Shown here piece after piece: positions 18,056-27,041 of a stretch of 64,000 nt of DNA. The position numbers and the translations under genes were made by a program. Position 1 is the first letter of the stretch, and every line of letters begins with the position of its first letter. The notes beneath the pieces were generated by a model. It saw nothing but the letters and a program-made list of their open reading frames with translations. It did not search any database and had not been told where the DNA came from. Origin of the DNA: Alteromonas lipotrueiana (GTDB taxonomy: Bacteria > Pseudomonadota > Gammaproteobacteria > Enterobacterales > Alteromonadaceae); NCBI RefSeq assembly GCF_019249245.1, contig NZ_JAESDK010000002.1, forward strand, positions 62,001 through 126,000, read 5' to 3'.

Positions 18056-19228
18056 TCAGGCCGCAGGCTTGGAGGCAAGCCATTGGCGATGCGCATCAAT
18101 GATATGAATCATTTGCTGTACATGTTTGGGTTTAACCCCTTTATGAAGAGGTAGAGTGAGTAGCCCGTCTGCTAATTGCTGGCAAACCGGCGTACTAAAA
18201 GGGGTTTGAACTAATGCTTTTACGCCCTCGATGCTTGCAAGCGAACGGGCATACATAGGCGATGCGCCTAATCCAGCCCGGTTTAGCTGCGCTACTAATG
18301 CATCGCGGTTTTCTTTTGAATGGGCAATAAGTGGAAATCGCAATAACCGTTTATGCGAAGCCTGTTCGGGCCACAGTACCGGTGCAGCCTGCAATAGCTG
18401 TTGCTGAATCTCACAATGACCCCGTAAATAGGCCAATACAGCTGCTGTCATGCCTTGCTGACGAACCCCCGAAAGTGACTCAACCGTGGTTAGTGGATGA
18501 TATTCAGTTGCGCCAAGGTTAAGGCCTGGGGCCCGGGTTAACGCGCCGTATAAAAATGGGTGGCACAGCATATTAAATGCCTGAGATTTAAATCGTAACT
18601 GCGTACTGCTTTCTGACTGAGCGTTAAGATGTAACTTAAAATCGTTCACACGCTCATTATTCCAGGCCAGCATGCCACCACCTAACAGATTAACGGGTTT
18701 ACCACGCCCAAATGAAGTGATAAAAAAGTCGGCCTGGTGCGTGTTTTCGGGTAATTTGTATTTTTCAAGACTGATCCGGCGGCAATTAATCTCGGTCTCA
18801 GGGAACCACTGCGCGTTATCTTCTATAATCAGGGTTTGCTGGCCCACACTGTCGCGCAGAGGTTGTAGCGGCATACTAATACCAAACAGGGCGGGGCAAA
18901 TTATGGCATCAATTGCGCTGCCTAATTCTGCAATCTGCGTCTGATTGTACTGGTAAGAATCTGCCTCCAGGTCAACAATAACTGGCGTTGCATTGGCATA
19001 AACGCAGGCCGCCACTAAATCGGGACAAGCGTAACCCGGGATAACCACCGTAAAACGGGCGTCGCCAGAGCGCTGCTGAACTGCCCAGCGTAAAATAGCG
19101 CCAAGCGCCGCGGTGCCAGAGTTAACCAACGTATAGTCAAAGCCCACAAAATTCAGTGGGCTTGCTGCATAATCGGCAGACCACGACAACGCTTTGGTCC
19201 CTACCGGAGGAAGTTGGTTCCAGCTCAT
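18056..19228 (-). CDS. DegT/DnrJ/EryC1/StrS-like PLP aminotransferase
   Basis: 390 residues of PLP-dependent fold type I. VNSGTAALGAILRWA is the N-terminal phosphate-binding region, IIEDNAQWFPE carries the PLP-ring Asp, and SFGRGKPVNLLGGG gives the likely Schiff-base Lys. The family makes amino sugars on nucleotide carriers. I chose ATG 19228 because it overlaps the stop of the upstream GT2 gene as ATGA; an upstream ATG at 19246 would overlap more. Whether it is a true sugar aminotransferase or a diverged member cannot be told from sequence alone. Confidence 0.75.
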   Translation of the reverse strand: MSWNQLPPVGTKALSWSADYAASPLNFVGFDYTLVNSGTAALGAILRWAVQQRSGDARFTVVIPGYACPDLVAACVYANATPVIVDLEADSYQYNQTQIAELGSAIDAIICPALFGISMPLQPLRDSVGQQTLIIEDNAQWFPETEINCRRISLEKYKLPENTHQADFFITSFGRGKPVNLLGGGMLAWNNERVNDFKLHLNAQSESSTQLRFKSQAFNMLCHPFLYGALTRAPGLNLGATEYHPLTTVESLSGVRQQGMTAAVLAYLRGHCEIQQQLLQAAPVLWPEQASHKRLLRFPLIAHSKENRDALVAQLNRAGLGASPMYARSLASIEGVKALVQTPFSTPVCQQLADGLLTLPLHKGVKPKHVQQMIHIIDAHRQWLASKPAA

Positions 19229-20379
19229 CGCGCTGATGGCTGCCAAACAGTCATGCGCTTACCTGATAAAAACTGAATGCCAGCATCTAGCAGGGCAATG
19301 TTTACCTGAGTGAAAAAATAAATAATTTTCGCCCATGATCTATTGCGTAGCGATTCTGACCAGTGCGCTGCTATGGCAATACCATAAAAGGCCAGCTGCG
19401 CCAAATACGCCAGAACATAAAACCCGCCTTCTTCCATCATACAAAACGGAGTGACGATAAACAGCGCGGCCAATGTCCACGGCACGGTCCAGCGCATTAG
19501 CTTGTGAGCAAATACCTGGTACGAAAACAAACCAAATTTACCCGGGTTCAATACCTCGGTGTGTCGCTCCAGGGCGGTCATACCACGTATTACTGTGCGA
19601 ATTTTGCGCGCATATTCTTTGCTGGGGTCGGCAAGGTCGGTATAAAAACCCAATACATCAGGGGCAGTGACCGCTTTATAACCGGCTTGTACACAATTTA
19701 GCGCGGTATTAAAATCGCTGGGCGAATGAATGTCCCATTGCTCGCAAACTTCTACCCGGGCGGCAAAAAATGAACCGCTAAGGCCCACCAGCCCTGCCAG
19801 CTTAGACTCCTGGTTACGCAACCACATTTCGTATTTAACATACGCGCCTTCGCCAGCAACACTGCCATCTTTACTGACAAAGCGGTCTTCGCTTGAAATT
19901 GCGCCAACCTCGGGGTCGTCAAAATAGCGAGCCAACTTTAAAATACCGTCAGATTCAATACGGGTGGCCACATCAGAAAACACAATAATGCCGTAGTCTA
20001 CGGTTTTAATTGCCGCTAACTGCGCATTTTCTTTTCCTAAGCGTTCTTGCGCCCGCACTAAGCGTACATTGCGGTCGGCGTAAGATTTCACTATTTCGTC
20101 GGTATTGTCGGTAGAGCTGTCTGATGCTACTACCAGCTTAAGTTTACCTTCGGGGTATTCAAGCTCTAACGAGTTTTCAATTTTGTCTTCAATCCGCTTT
20201 TCTTCATTATAAGCGGTGACAATAAGGGTAATGTCAGGGTATTCCTCGGGTTCTGACTCTGAAGCTGGCACATGATTACGCGCTTTGAACTTGTTCAGTA
20301 AAAGCAGGGTAAAAGGGTAAATAAAATAACTAAATACGGAAAGTAGTAAAAATAACCAGAATAAAAACGTCATATCCAT
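19225..20379 (-). CDS. Family 2 glycosyltransferase, membrane-anchored
   Basis: 384 residues. An N-terminal membrane helix (about 3-25) is followed by a GT-A domain: ITLIVTAYNEEKRI, LVVASDSSTDNT, VFSDVATRIE (metal-binding DxA/D-like), ISSEDRFVS and YKAVTAPDVLGFYT. About three C-terminal helices (290-375) suggest a processive or membrane-bound synthase of the type common in XrtA loci. It is the first gene of the minus-strand operon with the aminotransferase, FemAB and acyltransferase, and is divergent from xrtA across about 270 bp that should contain both promoters. Confidence 0.88.
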   Translation of the reverse strand: MDMTFLFWLFLLLSVFSYFIYPFTLLLLNKFKARNHVPASESEPEEYPDITLIVTAYNEEKRIEDKIENSLELEYPEGKLKLVVASDSSTDNTDEIVKSYADRNVRLVRAQERLGKENAQLAAIKTVDYGIIVFSDVATRIESDGILKLARYFDDPEVGAISSEDRFVSKDGSVAGEGAYVKYEMWLRNQESKLAGLVGLSGSFFAARVEVCEQWDIHSPSDFNTALNCVQAGYKAVTAPDVLGFYTDLADPSKEYARKIRTVIRGMTALERHTEVLNPGKFGLFSYQVFAHKLMRWTVPWTLAALFIVTPFCMMEEGGFYVLAYLAQLAFYGIAIAAHWSESLRNRSWAKIIYFFTQVNIALLDAGIQFLSGKRMTVWQPSAR

Positions 20380-20649
20380 TGTTTTAGTGGCTGCTCATGT
20401 TGTTGTTACTTTACAGAGAATCTCTGCCGAAGTACAAACATCCTGACGGGTTTCGATAAACCACGTGATTACTTTGTTCAAGATGCTTGAGTTGCACTAA
20501 TATACGTAAAGAGTAAGATATGGCTCATCAAAATTAAGATAATTTTTAATGACTATCTGACAATATCTCTCATGCACAAATATGAGTTTTGTTAGCATTC
20601 CGGTAGAGTGACGATAGCGCCTTTGTAGTAACAGGAAACCGAAGTAAAT

Positions 20650-22104
20650 ATGGACAAATCAGGTTTAGTATCGTCAGTCAGCTGGAAAGTGCTGGCTGTT
20701 ATTGTGGTCGCACTGGTTGTAACCGGGCTGGCCATCCCCGACACCTACCATACTCTGCATCAGTTATGGACCAAAAATAACGAAACCTACTCGCACGGTT
20801 ATATCCTGTTAGGCTTTGCTATTTATGTATTGGTTACCGATTTTCGCTGGCAACATTTTTCCCCCTCATTTTTGTATGCCCCTTTAGCGTTAGCAGCCGG
20901 TCTGGTGTGGCTGGCAGCCGAGGCGGTGCAGATAATGCTCATTCAAACCCTGGTGTTGCCAGGGGTGTTTTGGTGTTTACTTGCTTCAATGGTTGGGTTT
21001 AAAAATAGCCTGAAGACGCTGGTGCCCGTGTTGTCTTTGTATCTGGCTCTGCCGGTAATGGACATTTTGGTGGTGCCGCTACAAAACCTGACTACCTGGG
21101 TAAATACTCGTTTAATTCAGGCGATAGGCATTACAGCTTATATCGAAACCTACAACATACACATGCCCTACGGCATTATGCGCATTGCCCATGGCTGCGC
21201 AGGTTTAAACTATTTATTAGCCGGGATGAGCCTGGGTATTTTTTATTCTTATTTAAATTTGCAGCGCTTGTCGCTGCAAATACGTGCCGTGGCGGTCATT
21301 CTTGTATTGTCGTTAGTGGGCAACTGGATTCGTGTTTTTGGCCTGATAATGATTGGCTATGAAAGCAAAATGCAAAGCGAGTTGGTGTACGATCACGGTT
21401 TTTTTGGTTGGATAATTTTTGCGATACTGGCGGTGGGTTTCTTTTTCTACGCAAAACGTCTTGAAGCTAAAGATGGTGAATTTGTAAGCAGTGGTCGTAA
21501 GCCCTCACTACCACTTTCAGCCAAGATGATTTCAGCTGTGGTGGTTACTTTGGTAGCTTTTTGGATAGTGCCGGTAAGCTGGCAGATGCTTAATAATAAA
21601 GTATCTGCAGAGGCTGTTGAGGTTAGTTTACCCGAGTCATTGTCTATGCTTAAGGCCACCAATGTGTCTTTGAATCGGCTAGGTGCAACTTACGAAGGCA
21701 ATGACACTCATGCGGTTTACAGTGGTCGCGTGAACAATTACCGTTTAAATGTATTTGTGGCGTCTTATCGCACGCAAAAACAGGGTAAAGAGTTGATTTA
21801 CTATGCAAATAAACCCGCTAACCGCCTACGCGAAAAAGGCACAGTGGAGGTTCAAGGTACACGTTTGAATGTCGCCAGTCCGGCGGCCTCGCAGCGTGTA
21901 TTCTGGCTGTATAAAGTGGGTAATAGCATTACCCTTACCGATATGCAGACAAAACTGGCACAGCTGACTCATTTACTAGATACGCCGGTAGTCAGTGTTA
22001 TGGCGGTTCAGGTAAATTGCCAGCGCCAGTGCCCCGATAACAATCAACTTAAGCAAGACCTGATGCCGCAATTACAGGCCATAGCTAATATCGAGGTTCG
22101 GTAA
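20650..22104 (+). CDS. xrtA: Exosortase A fused to EpsI domain
   Basis: 484 residues. The N-terminal part (about 1-275) is a polytopic exosortase with about eight membrane helices. The conserved transpeptidase-like residues are visible: Cys183 in RIAHGCAGLNYL, Arg228 in GNWIRVFGL and His249 in VYDHGFFGW. Residues about 295-484 form a periplasmic EpsI-like domain, the usual fusion in XrtA. The enzyme cuts PEP-CTERM proteins at their C-terminal sorting signal during export; its natural targets here should include the six proteins at 53.3-60.2 kb. The next gene starts in a TAATG overlap. Confidence 0.95.
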   Translation: MDKSGLVSSVSWKVLAVIVVALVVTGLAIPDTYHTLHQLWTKNNETYSHGYILLGFAIYVLVTDFRWQHFSPSFLYAPLALAAGLVWLAAEAVQIMLIQTLVLPGVFWCLLASMVGFKNSLKTLVPVLSLYLALPVMDILVVPLQNLTTWVNTRLIQAIGITAYIETYNIHMPYGIMRIAHGCAGLNYLLAGMSLGIFYSYLNLQRLSLQIRAVAVILVLSLVGNWIRVFGLIMIGYESKMQSELVYDHGFFGWIIFAILAVGFFFYAKRLEAKDGEFVSSGRKPSLPLSAKMISAVVVTLVAFWIVPVSWQMLNNKVSAEAVEVSLPESLSMLKATNVSLNRLGATYEGNDTHAVYSGRVNNYRLNVFVASYRTQKQGKELIYYANKPANRLREKGTVEVQGTRLNVASPAASQRVFWLYKVGNSITLTDMQTKLAQLTHLLDTPVVSVMAVQVNCQRQCPDNNQLKQDLMPQLQAIANIEVR

Positions 22105-23198
22105 TGAGTGGCCCCGCAGTAAAAAACACAACAATGAAAATTATGCACATTGCTTCTGGCGATAAATGGGCCGGGGCAGAAGTTCAGGTATGGACGTTGT
22201 GCGCCGAACTGGTAAAACAGGGACATCAGGTTAGTGCAATTTTACTCAACCCTGGGCGCCTGGCTGAGCAACTGGCAAAAGCGGGCGTAATCACCACGGT
22301 ACTTAGTGAAAATCAGTTCAATTTTACTAAGCTGCTAAAAAAGATAAAGCTGGAGCTACGCCGAACCCAGCCCGATGTTGTGCATACACATCGGCAAAAA
22401 GAAAACATACTGGGTTCGCTGGCAAACCGCTTAACAATCAACACAAAGTGTTTTCGCACCGTGCATGGTGCCCCCGAGTTTGCCCCCAGCGCAAAACAAC
22501 GCGTACAAATAACACTCGATCGCTATTGCGGTCGCTATTTACAGCATGGTGTTATTAGTGTGGCTGACGAGCTTACGCAAAAGCTGACTAAAATGTATCC
22601 GGCTTCGCATATACATACTATTGCCAACGGCATCAGCGCCGAAGCTGTACAACAAGACGCTGCGTCGCAACAGGTAAATGCGCTGCCAACAAACGTGCGT
22701 CATATCGGTTTTGTGGGACGTATAGAGCCGGTAAAGCGTGTAGATTTGTTTTTACAGACAGCAAAGCTATTGCTTAGCGAAAATAAGCATAAGGTTCATT
22801 TTCATTTATTTGGTGACGGACGCTTAAAGCCAGATTTTGAACAGTGGGTACAGGCCGAAAATCTTGAACAGCACATTACCTTTTATGGCCATACTGACAG
22901 TATCAGAGGCTGGATAAAGCAAATGGATATGCTGCTGATGCCTTCTGACCATGAAGGGCTGCCAATGACAGCACTAGAAAGCCTGGCACTGGGAACGCCA
23001 ATGGTTGCACACGCCACCGGCGGGCTGGTTCCGCTGCTAAATGCTGCGCACTGCGACGGGCTGGTAAGCAACCACACTGCACAAGCTTATGCTAATAAAG
23101 TAAACCAAATGCTAAGCTCGCCAGGGCAGGTTGTTTTACCCGGCGAGTACGATGCAGCGCACAATGCGCAAAATATTTTGGCGTTGTATCGGCGATAG
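22104..23198 (+). CDS. Group 1 (GT4) glycosyltransferase of the XrtA locus
   Basis: 364 residues with a GT-B fold. The N-terminal acceptor domain has MKIMHIASGDKWAGAEVQVW; the C-terminal donor domain has HIGFVGRIEPVKRVDLFLQ, FHLFGDGRLKPDFE, and MPSDHEGLPMTALESLALG with the catalytic EGxPMxxLE glutamates. Translationally coupled to xrtA by a one-base TAATG overlap; an internal ATG at 22134 (MKIMH) is the conventional family start and could also be used. Substrate unknown. Confidence 0.88.
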   Translation: MSGPAVKNTTMKIMHIASGDKWAGAEVQVWTLCAELVKQGHQVSAILLNPGRLAEQLAKAGVITTVLSENQFNFTKLLKKIKLELRRTQPDVVHTHRQKENILGSLANRLTINTKCFRTVHGAPEFAPSAKQRVQITLDRYCGRYLQHGVISVADELTQKLTKMYPASHIHTIANGISAEAVQQDAASQQVNALPTNVRHIGFVGRIEPVKRVDLFLQTAKLLLSENKHKVHFHLFGDGRLKPDFEQWVQAENLEQHITFYGHTDSIRGWIKQMDMLLMPSDHEGLPMTALESLALGTPMVAHATGGLVPLLNAAHCDGLVSNHTAQAYANKVNQMLSSPGQVVLPGEYDAAHNAQNILALYRR

Positions 23199-24123
23199 GT
23201 ACTTAATAGACGTTGCCTTCCAGTTATTATGTTTAAAACGCGACGGTATGCGAAGTGGCCGTAAACAATAAAACAGGTGGTATTTACCTATACACTGACA
23301 CGCTGGCCATACAACGAATTGATCAAGGCTATATGTATTCCAGTTAATGCATCCGGTGTTAGAGAAAGTTCCAACATAATAGTACTAATCCATTCTAAAA
23401 CCTTCCAATCGTCGATGCTGTCGTACCCAGGCCGCATCTAACTTAAAAGTTAGTCAGCAGAAATTTCCGTTCTTCGATAGAAATTTGAGCGGTTATCGTA
23501 AATTCAAATTTGCAAACGCATTTAAAAACTTTTGGCGCCTGGCGATTAATAGAAAAACGTAGCAGTGATGAGGGTGAGGTGTGACTAGTTTCGTATTGAC
23601 TACCCACCACTTTCTATAATCACAGACCCATTGCAGAATCTCACTTTTTAGCTCAAAAAAACAAGTCTTGGCATTTTTAGTGCATGCTTATCGTGTGCAG
23701 AAAATGGGGATAACAATCAAATAGCTATATGTAAACCACAGAATTTTTATTTATGCTGAAATGCAACGCCAAATCAGAGAAAAAATCCATGACTAAATCG
23801 TGGCGCGCCGCGGTATCTGAGCTTCGGATTCTGCAAGGTCTGGCTGGTAGAGAGAAGGAATAATACTGTCAAGATAGAGTTATGGTGCTGTCTTAGACAC
23901 AACTGTCATTAGCTGCAATGGTACTCCTGTAATAAGGAGTGAGATATGGGTGGCTATGGTAGCTAAACGACTGTAACTAGATTGCTACTATCTTTACCAT
24001 AATGAAAAATAAGCCCTTTCTTTGATTGTCAGGAGGCTATACGTTGAATATGACTTGGTTCAGTCATTTAGTCTTGGCTACTTATTGTATTACTGTAGTT
24101 ACTAAATAAGAGTATTAATGTGA
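23199..24123. other. Long intergenic region, nothing convincing
   Basis: About 925 bp between the xrtA operon and the accessory glycan module. Both-strand reading finds no long frame. A perfect ribosome binding site (AAGGAG at 23935-23940) precedes ATGGGTGGCTATGGTAGCTAA, which codes only six residues (MGGYGS), so it is either a leader-like peptide or chance. The region may contain decayed genes, but I cannot identify any. It marks the left edge of the strand-mixed, AT-richer part. Confidence 0.35.
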
Positions 24124-25062
24124 ATGATTAAAGAGTTGTTTTATAAGGCAAAAAACTTACAATATTTCTTTACAAAGCCTGAGGAAATGAGGGTTCATAT
24201 AGGCGCTCATAAAACAGCGACAACGCATTTACAGGATACGCTTGAACTATGTGAAAGCGAACTGAAAAAGTCAGGTATCAGATATATCAGCCGAGACAGG
24301 TTTAGAAACGAACTTGCATTTCTTGCTCAAGAGAAGGTTTTCACCGGTCAAAATAAAAGCGCTTTGGAAAAGCGATATACATTAGCTTCTAAGCTTTTTC
24401 AGTTTCACGGGAAAGGAGTGATTTTAACCGTGTCTGAAGAAAATATTATGGGAAATATTCTAGACGGATTATCTCCTTTTCCCTATCAAAACCCAAAGCT
24501 GAACTTCATCAATTATGCGAGACAAGTTACGAAGGTAAAGGTATTTGTTAGTTTAAGAAGTTTTTCTGGCTTCTATCCTGGCGCATACATTACGGCTTTA
24601 CGATTTAATCCATCAGAAGCATTGCATCGAAAAAAAGTTTTGTTAAATCAACTTAATGAAGGTGCGTGCCCTTCGTGGGAAGAGGTGGTTAAGCGGCTAC
24701 AGGCGGGGCTTACAGGCTGCGAACTGAAATGCTGGACCTTCGATGATTATCTACAAGACAAGAAGCATGTTCTAACTCATTTTTTAGCTAAAAAGCCGCC
24801 CGAATTACCAAATTTGCCAAAAACGATCAAAACCGCCACCCCCAGTACAGACGCTATCCAGGAGATTGAGTCAGTTATTGGCAAAAAAAGTTTCACTGTT
24901 ACTCCAGCCTGGCGAAATCAGTGTGATAATATCTTTCAAAAATATACGGTAAGCGAGAACAATCCTAAATATACTTTTCTCTCAGAGACACTTCAGCAAA
25001 AGCTTGATGAGCAATTTGATAAAGATATCTCTGAATTAAAAAAAATGAATTATTTTATATAG
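24124..25062 (+). CDS. Sulfotransferase-like P-loop protein
   Basis: 312 residues. HIGAHKTATTHLQDTL at 25-40 matches the 5'-phosphosulfate (PAPS) binding loop of bacterial sulfotransferases (GxHKTGTTxLQ). A second block, VKVFVSLRSFSGFYPGAYI near 140, is at the position of the 3'-phosphate site (Arg/Ser). The rest is divergent. It probably sulfates a sugar of the exopolysaccharide. The gene is AT-rich and convergent with the next gene, with only 3 bp between stops. Confidence in the fold is good; the activity is unproven. Confidence 0.7.
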   Translation: MIKELFYKAKNLQYFFTKPEEMRVHIGAHKTATTHLQDTLELCESELKKSGIRYISRDRFRNELAFLAQEKVFTGQNKSALEKRYTLASKLFQFHGKGVILTVSEENIMGNILDGLSPFPYQNPKLNFINYARQVTKVKVFVSLRSFSGFYPGAYITALRFNPSEALHRKKVLLNQLNEGACPSWEEVVKRLQAGLTGCELKCWTFDDYLQDKKHVLTHFLAKKPPELPNLPKTIKTATPSTDAIQEIESVIGKKSFTVTPAWRNQCDNIFQKYTVSENNPKYTFLSETLQQKLDEQFDKDISELKKMNYFI

Positions 25063-25065
25063 CAC

Positions 25066-25959
25066 CTACTTAAACAAAGAGGGAAGTATTTTTGAGAATG
25101 GAATTTTAGCAAAGTCAGCCGGGATCGGCGCTTTCTTCTGACTAATATGGGTATATGAGACGTAAAATTCACTGGGGTTATCGGTGTAATCGACAAAGCA
25201 ATGCTGAAGTGTTTTCTTCCACGTCATAAAATGTAGGTACATAATTTCGCCACCTTCACTACCTTCTTCAAAAAGCTTACCTTCCTCCCAACGCCAGTGA
25301 TTGAGTACTTTAGGAACGTGAGAAGGCTTCTGTTTACGCGGTTTTTTAAAGTTAAGCAGATAGTCAGGCCAGTAGACACGGATGTTTTCCCCGTTTTTTT
25401 GTTTCTTCTTTATAACTTCTGTCATACCGACTTCGTCGAAGTAATAACTATCGAGATTCAAAAAAGCATCTTTGTAAACGGGATGTGACTGATAAAGCGA
25501 ATTTATTTCATCGTTGTTTCTGTATAGCGTAAAATGGCCTGCGATATTATTTTTTCTTGCCGAGATAACATCATGGTTATTCAGTATGTCGTCAGTTATA
25601 AATGAACGGATATTACCAAAAATGACATCGATATCGCAGTGTCCCCAGAACTCATAGCCTTGTAACTCGTTATTGAAAATTTTGCCGAATAAAGGCCGAA
25701 TATCGTTTAGCTTATAAGGCCTTTGCATTTTGATGTCTAAACCAGTGACTTCACTAGCCTGTGCACTAAGCTCGGCAAGACTGCTTTTTACGAAAATTAC
25801 ATTTTCAGGGTGATTTTTTGGTATCTCGCAATCAGTAGGAATAAACCATGTAACCGATGGGTTTGCTTTACATGAGAGCAAAAATGCAGGCATCCATGTT
25901 GGCCACTTACCATAATATGGATTAATTAAAAGAATTTTATTAACATTGTTCCCGGGCAT
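25066..25959 (-). CDS. DUF6625-like putative glycosyltransferase
   Basis: 297 residues. It starts like a GT-A sugar transferase of polysaccharide loci (KILLINPYYGKWPTWMPAFL). Conserved-looking blocks are PYKLNDIRPLFGKIF, EFWGHCDIDVIFGNIR (a DxD motif) and IAGHFTLYRNN. Such proteins (DUF6625-type) occur among glycosyltransferases in capsule and O-antigen clusters. The DID in GHCDIDVIFG would bind metal and nucleotide sugar. Family naming is from memory. It is part of a minus-strand set with 26045-26890 and the ABC exporter. Confidence 0.6.
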   Translation of the reverse strand: MPGNNVNKILLINPYYGKWPTWMPAFLLSCKANPSVTWFIPTDCEIPKNHPENVIFVKSSLAELSAQASEVTGLDIKMQRPYKLNDIRPLFGKIFNNELQGYEFWGHCDIDVIFGNIRSFITDDILNNHDVISARKNNIAGHFTLYRNNDEINSLYQSHPVYKDAFLNLDSYYFDEVGMTEVIKKKQKNGENIRVYWPDYLLNFKKPRKQKPSHVPKVLNHWRWEEGKLFEEGSEGGEIMYLHFMTWKKTLQHCFVDYTDNPSEFYVSYTHISQKKAPIPADFAKIPFSKILPSLFK

Positions 25960-26044
25960 AGCAATTCCTAAGTAATCTAGCTATCGAATTAAATATCAGC
26001 AAATTAATGCTTTGAAGAAGGCGAAAAACAAGCGTCGTCACTTA

Positions 26045-26890
26045 TTAGTTCCGACCTATCGCTTTTTTAATATTCTTTTTTATTTTAAACCACTTACGCT
26101 TTTTGTATTCCTGGAAAGGCTTAACCGGGTGATAAAGCATATTTTTTTCAAAACCAGCAAAAAGTTTGGGCGGCATATAGATAAAAGTACCTGGGCCCAT
26201 ACCCATCACTTCAGGCGAACTGGTATAGCACTTTGTGATGCTGTTTATATCAGTTATGGTCATCTTGTTGTAGCGTAGTACTGACGGCCAGCTGATTTCA
26301 TGATGCCCGCTCCAACCGTTAGCGTAAGCGTTAATCAGTTTATGTGCAGCCGTATTCGATATTCTGAAGAACGGTAAGAAAACTGATTTATCAGACATAC
26401 TTCCTTCTACTGGTGAAGTATAACTGTTTTGGGGCCACCATTCGGGGCCATAGCCTCGATAATTGGTCGCTAGTAACGCATCATTATTGTGGTTAAATTT
26501 TTGGATAAACGACGCCATATTACCTGTATAACGCACGTCATCTTCACAAAACCAATAATAATCATAGTTTTTGTTTTGATTAACAAACAACAGATGAGCA
26601 AGATCAAGGTTACCTGGCATAATAGCCCAGTTTTCCAGTGCAAACTTAGGCGTGCTACCCGAAAACACGGTACTTAATGAACGCCGGTTGTAAACCACGT
26701 GCCTAACGCCATCATCTACCACATCTTTGGCCTCGCCCGTATCATCGTAGGTAAGTACGCAAAAATCACTATTACCCTTGAATTGCTGCGCTAATTTTTT
26801 AGCATTCTTATCAATAGTACGTGAAAATAAAACGAAGCATACTTTCGAGCTCTGATTTTGATCTGATGATTTTTTAACGTCTTTGGTCAT
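26045..26890 (-). CDS. Uncharacterised glycosyltransferase-like protein
   Basis: 281 residues. I do not recognise it firmly. It has features of a GT-A glycosyltransferase: a short N-terminal strand (KVCFVLFSR), YYWFCEDDVRYTGNMASF with acidic residues at the DxD position, then LLATNYRGYGPEWWPQ and a C-terminal HHEISWPSV that could contribute catalytic residues. Some resemblance to DUF3405-type proteins. The C-terminus is very basic (KKRKWFKIKKNIKKAIGRN), suggesting contact with membrane phospholipid. Likely cytoplasmic side, acting in synthesis of the polymer. Confidence 0.5.
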   Translation of the reverse strand: MTKDVKKSSDQNQSSKVCFVLFSRTIDKNAKKLAQQFKGNSDFCVLTYDDTGEAKDVVDDGVRHVVYNRRSLSTVFSGSTPKFALENWAIMPGNLDLAHLLFVNQNKNYDYYWFCEDDVRYTGNMASFIQKFNHNNDALLATNYRGYGPEWWPQNSYTSPVEGSMSDKSVFLPFFRISNTAAHKLINAYANGWSGHHEISWPSVLRYNKMTITDINSITKCYTSSPEVMGMGPGTFIYMPPKLFAGFEKNMLYHPVKPFQEYKKRKWFKIKKNIKKAIGRN

Positions 26891-27004
26891 ATGTTCGATA
26901 TTATCTTTTTTGATATTTTCATCTACAGCAGGTGTTCAATAAACTAAGATAAACCTACATGAAGTACAAATGGGCGTTGTATGAATGACGATTTACTATG
27001 CTTG

Positions 27005-27032
27005 AACTGAGATAGCATAAGCTATCTCAGTT
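27005..27032. other. Perfect 12-bp hairpin beyond the ABC exporter gene
   Basis: AACTGAGATAGC-ATAA-GCTATCTCAGTT, 10 bp beyond the stop of the ABC transporter (minus strand). Neither side has a run of T long enough for a classical terminator, so it may be a weak terminator or an mRNA 3'-end stabiliser. Confidence 0.6.
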
Positions 27033-27041
27033 ATTTATTAC

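Noticed and set aside
23942-23966. Six-codon frame MGGYGS after a perfect AAGGAG
   Set aside because: Too short to call; no downstream gene close enough to be regulated by a leader peptide. Could be chance.
23199-24123. Possible insertion-sequence remnant in the long gap
   Set aside because: No inverted-repeat ends, target duplication or transposase motif can be seen; only an impression from mixed composition.
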